Assembly: GCA_944325475.1 (NCBI GenBank)
Contig: CALVAF010000210.1
Location: 1 to 11,703, forward strand
DNA length: 11,703 nucleotides
Direction: 5' to 3'
Source of the DNA: an uncultured Helicobacter sp.
Lineage (GTDB): Bacteria; Campylobacterota; Campylobacteria; Campylobacterales; Helicobacteraceae
Part shown: positions 1 through 7,830 of the stretch, piece by piece
Position numbering within the stretch: position 1 is the stretch's first letter
Layout: every line of letters starts with the position of its first letter
Position numbers and translations under genes: made by a program
Notes under the pieces: model-generated
Told to the model about the DNA's origin: nothing
The model's input: only the letters and a program-made list of their open reading frames with translations
Database searches by the model: none

Positions 1-105
1 TATATCTTAAAAATCCGCGAACTCTCAAAAGCATGTGCAATGCTTTATAAAGAGCAAGAATTAGTGCGTATGGAGCGACTAAAAAATGCAAAATCCAAAA
101 AATAG
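1..105 (+). CDS. glyQ: Glycyl-tRNA synthetase alpha subunit, C-terminal end (partial)
   Basis: The first 34 codons of the window are open in frame 1 and end with TAG at 103-105. They read YILKIRELSKACAMLYKEQE and onward, closely resembling the end of bacterial GlyQ (E. coli has RYILRIRTLTKAVAEAYY there). GlyQ is the alpha chain of the tetrameric alpha2beta2 glycyl-tRNA synthetase, which charges tRNA-Gly in the cytoplasm. Only the last helix is visible, so the catalytic part lies upstream. The gene order also supports the call, because glyQ precedes the Nif3-like gene in H. pylori. The stop lies 20 bases inside the next gene, which suggests translational coupling. The tail beyond the conserved helix is short and lysine-rich. 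Confidence 0.8.
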   Translation, partial: YILKIRELSKACAMLYKEQELVRMERLKNAKSKK

Positions 106-829
106 CATTACTGAAATTTTAGCCACCTTAGACTCGCTAAGCCCCTTTTATTTACAAGAGTCATGGGATAATTGTGGGCTTATTCTAGGCAGTAAAGAAG
201 GGAGTTTCAAGCAAATTTATCTTGCATTGGAAGTCAGTGCAAATGTCTTAGATCAAATGGAAGCAGATTCTTTGCTTATCACACACCACCCTTTGATTTT
301 CTCACCCCTAAAGCAGCTAATTAGTGAGTCTTATCCTGCCTCTTTGCTCAAGTTAGCCATTCAAAAAAATATCCAGCTCATCGCCATGCACACCAATTTT
401 GATAAAACACATTTTGGCAAATACATCACAAGCGAGATTCTAGGAATCACAGAGTTTTCACAAGAAGGTTTTTTGGTGCAGTTTAAATGGGATAGTGATT
501 TTATTTCACTTTGTGATTTGATTAAAGAAAAGCTCCAAATTCAAACCCTAAAAATCACCAAAACACAAAATCCCCAATGCAAAAACATTGCCCTTATCAC
601 AGGAAGCGGTGGGAGCTTTGTGAGAGAGTTAAACCAAATTGACTGCTTGATTACTGGGGATATTAAATATCACGAAGCTATGGAGGGAATACAAAAAAAT
701 ATCCATTTAATCGATTGTGGGCATTATGAATTAGAGCGGTATTTTGGGGAGATTCTCTTGATGCTTTTGACAAATCTTGGCTATAAAGCTATAATTTTAG
801 ATTCAAAAAATCCCTTTAGTTATGTTTAA
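86..829 (+). CDS. Nif3-like dinuclear metal center protein (YbgI/HP0959 family)
   Basis: This 247-residue protein is a complete Nif3/YbgI family member of usual length. The family forms a toroidal hexamer with two metal ions per subunit; its cellular role is not settled, although some members are annotated as GTP cyclohydrolase 1 type 2. The metal-site motifs are visible in order: THHPL (His67, His68), HTNFD (His102, Asp106), LITGDIKYHEA (188-198) and GHYELE (His213, Glu217). The His-x3-Glu spacing matches E. coli YbgI. The start at 86 is supported by GGAG at 72-75. It overlaps the glyQ tail by 20 bases, and 28 bases separate it from the next gene. The family call is secure; the substrate is unknown. 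Confidence 0.92.
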   Translation: MQNPKNSITEILATLDSLSPFYLQESWDNCGLILGSKEGSFKQIYLALEVSANVLDQMEADSLLITHHPLIFSPLKQLISESYPASLLKLAIQKNIQLIAMHTNFDKTHFGKYITSEILGITEFSQEGFLVQFKWDSDFISLCDLIKEKLQIQTLKITKTQNPQCKNIALITGSGGSFVRELNQIDCLITGDIKYHEAMEGIQKNIHLIDCGHYELERYFGEILLMLLTNLGYKAIILDSKNPFSYV

Positions 830-857
830 AAGGACATTTTAAATTTTTGGAGTATTT

Positions 858-1571
858 ATGAATAAACATTTAACCCAACTCATAGAAATTGCAAACCTTG
901 ATAAAGAAATTGATTCTTTTGAACCTCGAATTAAAGAAGTCAATAAAGAATTAAGCGACCTTTTATCCAAGGAAAGCACCTTACAAGCAGAGGTTGATGA
1001 GATTAAAAATGCTGCAAAAGACATTTCTCTTTCAATCCAAAAAAACGAGAATCACCTCGAAGACCTTTCTTTGAAACTTGAAGAAATTGCCAAAAAAACT
1101 AAACTCATCAAAACCGAAAAAGAAAGCAAGGCTTTAAGCTTAGAAGAAGAGCTTGCCAAAGAGCAAATCACTTTTGCCAATGAAGAAATCACACGTTTAA
1201 ATACACTTTTAGAGACCAAAAACAACAGCACAAAAGAGCTAGAGGACAAAATTAACGCACTTCAAGAATCCCAAAAAGAAGTTAGAAAAAAAGTCGAATC
1301 AGAAGTCCAAAAAATCAAAGAAGAGCAACAAGAAGTTTTTAATCAAAAAGAAAAACTCATCAAAACAATGGACCAAAAAATCATTTCCTTTTATGAAAAA
1401 ATCCGCAAATGGGCAAAAAACACAAGCGTGGTATCTATTACAAGGCAAGCTTGTGGGGGTTGCTTTATTCGCATTAATGACAAAATCTATTCTGATGTTA
1501 TCCGTTCTGATGATATTATCACCTGCCCACACTGCGGAAGAATCCTCTATAATCAAGAAGAAACTGCCTAA
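858..1571 (+). CDS. Coiled-coil protein with C4 zinc ribbon, HP0958 family
   Basis: This 237-residue protein is nearly all charged heptads from about residue 5 to 180 (a long helical hairpin). It ends in a four-cysteine zinc ribbon: CGGC (Cys199, Cys202) and CPHC (Cys223, Cys226). That architecture and the gene position match H. pylori HP0958. HP0958 is known from the literature to stabilise the sigma-54 factor RpoN and to bind flaA mRNA, so it affects flagellum assembly. A similar flagellar role here is inference by homology. The start follows GGAG at 848-851. Only 6 bases separate its stop from waaA, so the two are probably co-transcribed. There is no signal peptide or membrane segment, so it should be cytoplasmic. 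Confidence 0.9.
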   Translation: MNKHLTQLIEIANLDKEIDSFEPRIKEVNKELSDLLSKESTLQAEVDEIKNAAKDISLSIQKNENHLEDLSLKLEEIAKKTKLIKTEKESKALSLEEELAKEQITFANEEITRLNTLLETKNNSTKELEDKINALQESQKEVRKKVESEVQKIKEEQQEVFNQKEKLIKTMDQKIISFYEKIRKWAKNTSVVSITRQACGGCFIRINDKIYSDVIRSDDIITCPHCGRILYNQEETA

Positions 1572-1577
1572 AATCTT

Positions 1578-2813
1578 ATGGGTTGGTTTGTAGGCTTTTA
1601 TTATTTGCTCCTTTGTGTGGTGCAGATTTGTGCCACACCTTTTTTGTTTTTTCTAAGTTTCAAATCCAAATACCAAACCTCTCTCAAAAGACGTTTTTTC
1701 TTCCCTCAATTTCTTAATGAAAAATCCCAAATTCATTGGATTCATGCTTGTTCTTATGGAGAAATCAAATCCCTACAAGGAATCATCACTAACTTGCAGC
1801 CGCTTTTAGCCTGCGATGAAAAAATCCTACTAACCACCACCACACAGACAGGCTACACCCTTGCAAAACAGCTTTTTCCAAACACCATCATTTGCTTTTT
1901 ACCTTTTGAAACCTTTATCCCCTTTTGGGCTAAAAATCTCAAAATCAAAAGCCTCACTTTAATCGAAGCGGAATTGTGGCTCATGCCCCTAGTTTGTGCC
2001 AAGCACAAAAACGCCTCCACATTACTAATCAATGCCAGAATCTCCTCAAACTCCTATCCAAAATACCTCAGATTCGCCTTTTTTTACAAGCGGCTTTTCA
2101 GCCTCATTGATAGAATCTTCTGCCAAGAAAAACAAGATAAAAACCGCCTCAAAACACTAGGTGCAAAAAATATCAAAATTTTTGGGAATCTCAAGCTTAC
2201 TGAGATTCCACAAATCACTAAACACTACCAAAAGCCCCCCCAAGAACTGTGGCTCATTACTAGCACCCACCAAAAAAACTCCAAGCAAGAAGAAATCCTA
2301 ATCCTCAAAGAAATCCTAAAAATCCTCCCCAAAAATTCACCAAATAACCCCCGAATCCTCTTTTCTCCTCGTCACCCAGAAAGATTTAAAAGCATCACAA
2401 AATCACTCAATGTCTGCCTCACACAAAACCAATGCCCCACACTCAAAATCGCTTCTGAAATTGGAATCCAAAACTGCCTTAAGGCACCTTTTGGGCTTAT
2501 TGACACTCTAGGGGAGCTAAATAATCTCTATGCCATTGCCTCACTTGTGATTTTAGGAGGGAGCTTTTTGCCCCATATTGGCGGGCATAACCCAATTGAA
2601 CCTGCCTTTTTCCAGACTAAACTTATCAGTGGTCCTTATATCTTTAACCAAAAAAGCCTCTTTAAAGCCCTGCAAAACTATAGCTTAAGCGACTTAGAAA
2701 ATCTGCACAAAATCCTTGCTAAAGCCGATTTACTGCCACCTTGTAAAATCACCCAAAAACTCGAGATTACAACAATTATCAATACTATAAGAAACAAAAA
2801 AATGGAGAAATAA
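1578..2813 (+). CDS. waaA: 3-deoxy-D-manno-octulosonic acid (Kdo) transferase
   Basis: This 411-residue protein is the usual size for WaaA/KdtA, which moves Kdo from CMP-Kdo to the lipid A precursor at the inner face of the inner membrane. A hydrophobic N-terminal anchor (about 5-28) precedes a GT-B glycosyltransferase. Visible motifs are HACSYGE (Glu62, matching the essential acidic residue of the family), TTTTQTG (86-92), LIEAELW (128-134), INARIS (151-156), FSPRHPERF (262-270), GELNNLY (312-318) and GGHNPIEP (335-342). The upstream ribosome binding site is weak (an AAGAAG stretch near 1555), and the gene starts 6 bases after the previous stop, so coupled translation is likely. One or two Kdo additions cannot be told from sequence alone. 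The position matches HP0957. Confidence 0.94.
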   Translation: MGWFVGFYYLLLCVVQICATPFLFFLSFKSKYQTSLKRRFFFPQFLNEKSQIHWIHACSYGEIKSLQGIITNLQPLLACDEKILLTTTTQTGYTLAKQLFPNTIICFLPFETFIPFWAKNLKIKSLTLIEAELWLMPLVCAKHKNASTLLINARISSNSYPKYLRFAFFYKRLFSLIDRIFCQEKQDKNRLKTLGAKNIKIFGNLKLTEIPQITKHYQKPPQELWLITSTHQKNSKQEEILILKEILKILPKNSPNNPRILFSPRHPERFKSITKSLNVCLTQNQCPTLKIASEIGIQNCLKAPFGLIDTLGELNNLYAIASLVILGGSFLPHIGGHNPIEPAFFQTKLISGPYIFNQKSLFKALQNYSLSDLENLHKILAKADLLPPCKITQKLEITTIINTIRNKKMEK

Positions 2814-2815
2814 AA

Positions 2816-3592
2816 ATGAAAACCCAAAAGATTCCACAGCCCCTACCAAAAATCCCAAGCAACGCCCAAAAAGCCTATAAGCTTCTAGCCCTGCAAGAAA
2901 AGATTTCTAATAATGAAGCAAAAAGCCTCATTGATAGGGGTTTAGTGAGCATTCAAGGCAAAAAACTTAAAATTGCCCGTGCTTTACTTAGCCCCCACAC
3001 GCATTTCAAAATCCAAAAACTCCCACCCATTAAAACCATCTTCCAAGATGAAAATATCCTTGCCATCTCCAAACCACCCTTTCTCACTTCAGAAGAAATT
3101 GCTAAACTCTATCCCCAATGGGCTTTGCTCCACCGCCTCGATAAAGAAACCAGTGGAATCTTACTGCTTATTAAAGAAAATAGCCCTTTTCACTTCAAAG
3201 CTAAGGAAGAATTTAAAAAAGAACAGGTTTTAAAACAATATATCGCCATTGTGGAAGGAATCATAGAAGAAGAACAAGACATCACCGCACCGCTTATTAT
3301 CCAAAAAGGCAATTTTGCTAAAGTCCTTGTAAGCAAAAACAATGGAATCAAAGCCCACACACAAATCACCCCCTTAGAGATTGGAGGCAAAAAAACCAAG
3401 CTAGAAATCCTTATCAAAACCGGCAGAACCCACCAAATAAGGGCGCATTTAGCCCATATTAAACACCCCATCATTGGAGACACTTTCTATGGGGGCAAAC
3501 CCGCAAGCAGAATCCTCCTGCACGCACAAAAAATTGCGTTACTGAATTATAATTTTGAAGATTCTCCACCAAAAGAATTCAACTTTCAATAA
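2816..3592 (+). CDS. RluA-family RNA pseudouridine synthase
   Basis: This 258-residue protein carries the RluA catalytic motif HRLDKETSGILLL, with catalytic Asp109, and the downstream motif GRTHQIRAHL (203-212) followed by HPIIGDTFYGG. These enzymes isomerise specific uridines in rRNA or tRNA. The N-terminal region (about 15-65), including NNEAKSLIDRGLVSIQGK, looks like a short S4 RNA-binding domain. The length is shorter than E. coli RluD (about 326) but usual for the smaller epsilonproteobacterial paralogs; the position matches HP0956. The exact target base cannot be assigned. GGAG at 2804-2807 lies 8 bases before ATG 2816, and the gene begins 2 bases after the waaA stop. It is the last gene of the first unit. 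Confidence 0.9.
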   Translation: MKTQKIPQPLPKIPSNAQKAYKLLALQEKISNNEAKSLIDRGLVSIQGKKLKIARALLSPHTHFKIQKLPPIKTIFQDENILAISKPPFLTSEEIAKLYPQWALLHRLDKETSGILLLIKENSPFHFKAKEEFKKEQVLKQYIAIVEGIIEEEQDITAPLIIQKGNFAKVLVSKNNGIKAHTQITPLEIGGKKTKLEILIKTGRTHQIRAHLAHIKHPIIGDTFYGGKPASRILLHAQKIALLNYNFEDSPPKEFNFQ

Positions 3593-3618
3593 AATAAAAA
3601 AATCTTTAAGTAACATTT

Positions 3619-3627
3619 TGATATACT
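3619..3627 (+). promoter_or_regulatory. Extended -10 promoter for ilvE unit
   Basis: TGATATACT at 3619-3627 is an extended -10 box of the TGNTATAAT type used by the housekeeping sigma factor of Helicobacter and Campylobacter, where a -35 hexamer is often absent. Transcription would start near 3634, leaving a leader of about 25 bases before ATG 3660. It sits in the only gap (67 bases) between the two plus-strand gene blocks. I see no hairpin terminator for the upstream block in the same gap. Confidence 0.6.
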
Positions 3628-3659
3628 CTAAGGCTTAATTTTAGTTGGAGCTTACAAAG

Positions 3660-4583
3660 ATGAATGAAGCAAAATCAATCTGGATGGATGGCAAACTCGT
3701 CCCATGGCAAGATGCAAAAATCCATGTATTAACCCACACTCTACATTACGGAAATGCCGTATTTGAGGGTACAAGAGCGTATAAAACCGACAAAGGAATG
3801 GCAATTTTCAGACTAAAAGAACACACCAAACGTCTTTTAAACTCTGCAAAAATTGTTGCTATTAGTTGCCCCTACTCTCAAGAAGAACTCGAAAAAGCAC
3901 AAATTGAAGTGATTAAAGACAATGATTTTACCAGCAATGCTTACCTTCGCCCTCTTATCTACCTAGGCTATGGTGCCATGGGCGTGTATCACAAAAATTC
4001 GCCCGTTCAGGTTGCTATCGCTGCTTGGGAATGGGGTGCTTATCTTGGTGATGAGGGGCTAGAAAAAGGCATCCGTGTCAAAACTTCATCACTGGTTAGA
4101 AACTCCACAAAATCACTCTTTGGCAAAGCAAAAGCTGCTGGAAACTATCTAAACTCCCAAATGGCAAAGTTTGAAGCCATTGAGTGCGGCTATGAAGAGG
4201 CTCTATTGCTTGATGATTTAGGAATGGTGGCTGAGGGGAGTGGTGAATGCTTTTTTATTGCCAGAGATGGCAAACTCATCACACCTCCCAATGATTCTTC
4301 TTTAGAATCCATCACACAAGATTCAGTGATAACTCTTGCAAAAGATTTAGGATTTGAAGTGGTAAGGCGTAATATCACACGCGATGAAGTTTATATTGCC
4401 GATGAAGCCTTTTTCACAGGAACTGCAGCAGAAATCACTCCAATTTGCGAGCTTGATTCGCGGCTAATTGGCGATGGAAAACGCGGAGAAATCACACACA
4501 AACTTCAAAATGCTTTCTTTGACATCGTCTATGGACGCAATGCAAAATACAGCCACTGGCTAACTTATATTTCAGAAAGGTAA
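3660..4583 (+). CDS. ilvE: Branched-chain amino acid aminotransferase
   Basis: This is a class IV (fold type IV) PLP aminotransferase of 307 residues, close to E. coli IlvE (309). It interconverts valine, leucine and isoleucine with their 2-oxo acids, using glutamate as amino donor. The PLP lysine is Lys158 in KAKAAGNYLNS. Other family motifs are HYGNAVFEGTRAY (29-41), GYEEALLLD, EGSGECFF and FFTGTAAEITPI. A longer reading from TTG 3645 is open, but it would translate through the ribosome binding site TTGGAG (3645-3650). ATG 3660, 9 bases downstream of that site, is therefore the better start. It is the first gene of a five-gene unit and ends 3 bases before the SPFH gene. Confidence 0.94.
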   Translation: MNEAKSIWMDGKLVPWQDAKIHVLTHTLHYGNAVFEGTRAYKTDKGMAIFRLKEHTKRLLNSAKIVAISCPYSQEELEKAQIEVIKDNDFTSNAYLRPLIYLGYGAMGVYHKNSPVQVAIAAWEWGAYLGDEGLEKGIRVKTSSLVRNSTKSLFGKAKAAGNYLNSQMAKFEAIECGYEEALLLDDLGMVAEGSGECFFIARDGKLITPPNDSSLESITQDSVITLAKDLGFEVVRRNITRDEVYIADEAFFTGTAAEITPICELDSRLIGDGKRGEITHKLQNAFFDIVYGRNAKYSHWLTYISER

Positions 4584-4586
4584 TCT

Positions 4587-5672
4587 ATGCCCATTGATTT
4601 AAACGAACACTTAAAACAAAAAAATAAAAACTACAAACCCCAAAATGAAAACAGCAATAATGGCGGTGGAAATAATGGAAACAACCGCAATAGAGGATTC
4701 CAAAACTACCCTAAAATGCCCTCTTTTAATCTGCCAAGCGGCAAAAAAATGGCAACACTTTATGTGGTGATTATCCTCATTGCGCTTCTCTTTTTACTTA
4801 AGCCCTTTACTATCATCAATAGCGGTGAAGTCGGTGTAAAAATCACAACGGGGGAATTTGACCCAACACCACTACAACCCGGAATCCACTTTTTCATACC
4901 CGGTGTCCAAAGAATCATTCCAGTAAATACCAAAGTAAGAATCGCTGAATTCACAAGTGCTGAAACTCAAAATTTCCGCAATATCGATGAGGGTAGCATA
5001 CGAGACAAAGCCATTAGTGTGCTTGATTCTAGAGGGCTGTCTGTCTCTGTGGAGTTAGCCGTCCAATACCGCTTAGATCCACTTGGCGTCCCTCAAACTA
5101 TTGCAACTTGGGGACAAAATTGGGAAGAGCGAATCATTATCCCCGTTATCCGCGAGATTGTCCGCAATGTCGTGGGAAGCTTTCCTGCTGAAGAGCTACC
5201 AACCAAACGTAACGAGATTGCCACACTTATTGACCAACGATTCCGCGAAAATATTAATAGCCTAGAAAATCGTCCCGTGCAACTAGAATCAATCCAGCTC
5301 ACCGAAATTGTTTTACCCATTGCCATTAAGGAACAAATTGAGCGTGTGCAAGTGGCTAGACAAGAGGCAGAGAGGGCAAGATATGAGGTTGAGAGAGCAA
5401 GGCAAGAGGCAGAAAAACAAGCTGCTTTAGCCAAAGGTGCTGCGGATGCAACCATTATTCAAGCAGACGCACAAGCCAAAGCTAACAAAATCATCAGTCA
5501 AAGCCTCAATAATTCCCTTTTGCAACTCCGTCAAATTGAAGTGCAAGGTAAATTTAATGAAGCCCTCCAAAACAACCGTGATGCAAAAATTTTCTTAACT
5601 CCGGGCGGTTCTACCCCAAATATCTGGCTTGATTCTAAAGACCTACAAAAATCAAGCTCTATAGGAAAATAG
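4587..5672 (+). CDS. SPFH/band 7 (prohibitin, HflK-like) membrane protein
   Basis: This 361-residue protein has three parts. First is an Asn/Gly-rich low-complexity tail (about 18-40). Next is one membrane helix (about 55-75, VVIILIALLFLL). Then comes an SPFH domain (about 76-250), beginning INSGEVGVKITTGEF, followed by a charged coiled coil (250-300) with RQEAERARYEVERARQEAE. HflK has a similar plan; HflK/HflC modulate the FtsH protease and have the SPFH part in the periplasm. Only one SPFH gene is present and no HflC or FtsH is adjacent, so an FtsH link is inference. It resembles H. pylori HP0248 as I recall it. AGAAAGG at 4574-4580 serves ATG 4587. Its TAG stop abuts the hisIE start. Confidence 0.87.
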   Translation: MPIDLNEHLKQKNKNYKPQNENSNNGGGNNGNNRNRGFQNYPKMPSFNLPSGKKMATLYVVIILIALLFLLKPFTIINSGEVGVKITTGEFDPTPLQPGIHFFIPGVQRIIPVNTKVRIAEFTSAETQNFRNIDEGSIRDKAISVLDSRGLSVSVELAVQYRLDPLGVPQTIATWGQNWEERIIIPVIREIVRNVVGSFPAEELPTKRNEIATLIDQRFRENINSLENRPVQLESIQLTEIVLPIAIKEQIERVQVARQEAERARYEVERARQEAEKQAALAKGAADATIIQADAQAKANKIISQSLNNSLLQLRQIEVQGKFNEALQNNRDAKIFLTPGGSTPNIWLDSKDLQKSSSIGK

Positions 5673-6389
5673 GTGGAAATCCTAGAAACTATCACTTGGG
5701 ATAAACTCCAAAATGGGCTTATCCCAGCTATCGTTCAAGATTTCCAAACCCATGAAGTTTTAATGCTTGCTTTTATGAATAAAGATGCCCTAAAACTTAG
5801 CTTACAAACTGGCTATGCGCATTACTTCTCACGCACAAAAAATCGCCTATGGAAAAAAGGCGAACAAAGTGGGCACACCCAAGAAATTATCGAGTGTTAC
5901 CTAGATTGCGACAAAGACACAATTCTTCTTAAAGTCAAGCAAAAGGGCGTGGCTTGCCACAGCGGCAATCAAACCTGCTTTTTCAACCAACTTGCCCTTG
6001 ATTCTAAAACTAATTCTATTACCCAAAAATCTCCCCAAACTCTTGATTCTTCTAGAATCTACGGTGCCATTGATTCTCTATATCACACTTTATTAGAGCG
6101 CAAAAATGCTGACTCCACCACTTCCTACACCGCCTCTTTATACCACAAAGGAGAAAATACTATTGCCAAAAAAATCATCGAGGAAGCAGCAGAGCTTGGC
6201 TTTGCTATCAAAGACAATGATTCCAAAGAAATTATTTATGAAGCCGCTGATTTGCTCTACCACTCCCTTGTGGGATTAGTTTATAGGGATTTAAACCCTG
6301 ATTTAGTCAAGCAAGAAATCGCTAGACGTTTTGGATTAAGCGGAATTGATGAAAAAAAGGCTAGAAAAGATAATGACGCAAATCTTTAA
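5673..6389 (+). CDS. hisIE: Bifunctional phosphoribosyl-AMP cyclohydrolase / phosphoribosyl-ATP pyrophosphatase
   Basis: This 238-residue fused enzyme catalyses the second and third steps of histidine synthesis. The HisI domain (about 5-108) has SRTKNRLWKKGEQSG (53-67), the Mg site DCDKD (78-82) and zinc ligands in ACHSGNQTCF (Cys95, Cys102), with Cys79 also in place. The HisE domain (about 130-220) has SYTASLYHKG, EEAAE (170-174) and EAADLLYH (190-197). Length is typical for the fusion. The start is GTG at 5673, directly after the TAG of the SPFH gene, with AGGA at 5663-5666. No other his gene is in the window, so the pathway must be scattered or lie elsewhere. The last 17 bases overlap the next gene. 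Confidence 0.94.
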   Translation: MEILETITWDKLQNGLIPAIVQDFQTHEVLMLAFMNKDALKLSLQTGYAHYFSRTKNRLWKKGEQSGHTQEIIECYLDCDKDTILLKVKQKGVACHSGNQTCFFNQLALDSKTNSITQKSPQTLDSSRIYGAIDSLYHTLLERKNADSTTSYTASLYHKGENTIAKKIIEEAAELGFAIKDNDSKEIIYEAADLLYHSLVGLVYRDLNPDLVKQEIARRFGLSGIDEKKARKDNDANL

Positions 6390-6915
6390 TAATCCCTTCC
6401 CATTCCTAGCTCAATTCACACAATATTTTTCACTCTATGATTATTTAATTCTTACAGCCATTTTTCTAGGAATACTACTTTTTTTTCTCTTAAGTCTTGT
6501 TTTGCGTTACAATCTTATTTGGGGATTTTCAATGTTCTTTATAAGCACAATCTTGTTTATTACTGCTCCTTTTATCTACCAATACCTCATGCAAAACCAC
6601 TTCAAAAAAATACAACTTACCCTATCACATAATAGCAAACTCCAATACGATGACATCTACTACATCAAAGGTGTAATTAAAAATATTGGTTATCTTGACT
6701 TTAAAGGCTGTGTGGTGAAAACCAGCTTTACCCCTAAAAATGCCAACCAATTCCAGCAAATTAAGTATAAGCTAAGACCCGTTTTTTCTCACCAAGAATT
6801 TTACAAAAAACCTCTCAAAAAGCAAGAATCATTGGAATTTGAATTTTTATTCCAAGCCCCCAATTCCTTTGAGCATTCTCGCTACAAACTCCACACTCAA
6901 GCGGATTGCTACTAA
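6373..6915 (+). CDS. Small two-helix membrane protein, DUF2393-like
   Basis: The protein has 180 residues from ATG 6373. Two strong hydrophobic helices (about 23-45 and 48-72) are followed by a soluble, probably beta-rich domain of about 105 residues, with YYIKGVIKNIGYLDFKGC at its centre. This layout resembles DUF2393 proteins of Helicobacter and Campylobacter; the name is from memory and the function is unknown. In H. pylori I recall a similar protein (HP0249) next to the SPFH protein HP0248; here hisIE lies between the two. Earlier in-frame starts at 6346 (TTG) and 6349 (ATG) add nine or fewer lysine-rich residues. I prefer 6373 because AAGG at 6357-6360 precedes it, but the choice is uncertain. 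The gene overlaps the hisIE end by 17 bases, and its TAA directly precedes pdxA. Confidence 0.75.
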   Translation: MTQIFNNPFPFLAQFTQYFSLYDYLILTAIFLGILLFFLLSLVLRYNLIWGFSMFFISTILFITAPFIYQYLMQNHFKKIQLTLSHNSKLQYDDIYYIKGVIKNIGYLDFKGCVVKTSFTPKNANQFQQIKYKLRPVFSHQEFYKKPLKKQESLEFEFLFQAPNSFEHSRYKLHTQADCY

Positions 6916-7830
6916 ATGAAAATCGCCATTAGCGTGGGGGACATCAATGGAGTTGGGCTAGAAATTTTACTCAAAAGCCACCCAAAAATCTCCAAACTCT
7001 GCACACCACTTTATTGTATTGACAGACCTTTATTAAAGGAAGCTGCCAAGATTCTAAACCTCAAAATACACAAGAATCTCATCTGTATTTCCCCCAATGT
7101 CAAAATCCCCAAAATCACACCAGCTACCCTCACTCAAGAAAGCGGTGCATATTCCTATGCAAGTTTTCTCTGTGCGCTAAACCTCACCCAAAACCAAAAA
7201 GCCAAAGCCCTAACCACGCTCCCTATCCATAAAAAAGCGTGGCAACTTGCCAATATCCCCTATGCAGGACATACAGAGGCTTTTAGGGATTTATTCCAGC
7301 AAGAAGCCATTATGATTCTAAGCTCCCCAAAGCTTTATGTGGCATTATTTACCGACCATATTCCACTAAAAGAAGTCCCAAGCAAAATTACCACCCAATC
7401 GCTAACCAAATTCCTCCTAGCCCTCTCCCCCCACATCACCAAAACCCCTTGTGGTGTGCTAGGGCTAAACCCACATGCAGGAGACTTTGGAGTTTTAGGC
7501 AATGAAGAAATGGCAATAAAGGAGGCTATTTTTTCTACAAACCATCAGCTAAAGCGTGAAGTTTTTATTGGACCACTCGTACCAGATACAGCTTTTGTTG
7601 GGAAGCATTTGAAATACTATGTCGCTATGTATCACGACCAAGGACTTATTGCCATCAAAACTCTCTATTTTAAAGACAGCATTAATCTCACGCTAAACCT
7701 CCCTATTATCCGCACTTCTGTGGATCATGGCACTGCTTTTGACATTGCCTATTCCAACAAAGCCAATTCTAAAAGCTATGTTAATGCGATTAAAGAAGCT
7801 ATTTTCCGTGCAAAGAAATCAAATTTCTAA
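6916..7830 (+). CDS. pdxA: 4-hydroxythreonine-4-phosphate dehydrogenase
   Basis: PdxA oxidises 4-phosphohydroxy-L-threonine in the DXP-dependent route to pyridoxal 5'-phosphate; the product is then condensed by PdxJ. The 304-residue protein has all family motifs: SVGDINGVGLEI (6-17), TLPIHKKA, AGHTE (His119), LNPHAGDFG (His187), GPLVPDTAF, YHDQGL (His240) and RTSVDHGTAFDIA. The three histidines are the expected divalent-metal ligands. It is shorter than E. coli PdxA (329), as I expect for Helicobacter. ATG immediately follows the previous TAA, with no strong ribosome site, so translation is probably coupled. pdxJ, a common partner in this group, is not next to it. PLP is the cofactor of IlvE in the same unit, a possible but unproven link. 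Confidence 0.94.
   Translation: MKIAISVGDINGVGLEILLKSHPKISKLCTPLYCIDRPLLKEAAKILNLKIHKNLICISPNVKIPKITPATLTQESGAYSYASFLCALNLTQNQKAKALTTLPIHKKAWQLANIPYAGHTEAFRDLFQQEAIMILSSPKLYVALFTDHIPLKEVPSKITTQSLTKFLLALSPHITKTPCGVLGLNPHAGDFGVLGNEEMAIKEAIFSTNHQLKREVFIGPLVPDTAFVGKHLKYYVAMYHDQGLIAIKTLYFKDSINLTLNLPIIRTSVDHGTAFDIAYSNKANSKSYVNAIKEAIFRAKKSNF

Noticed and set aside
3645..3659. TTG start giving a five-residue longer IlvE
   Set aside because: TTGGAG here is the ribosome binding site for ATG 3660, so the extension would translate its own binding site.
5093..5455. 120-codon minus-strand reading opposite the SPFH gene
   Set aside because: The plus strand encodes a well-conserved SPFH domain and coiled coil here; the antisense reading has no start signal and is a codon-bias shadow.
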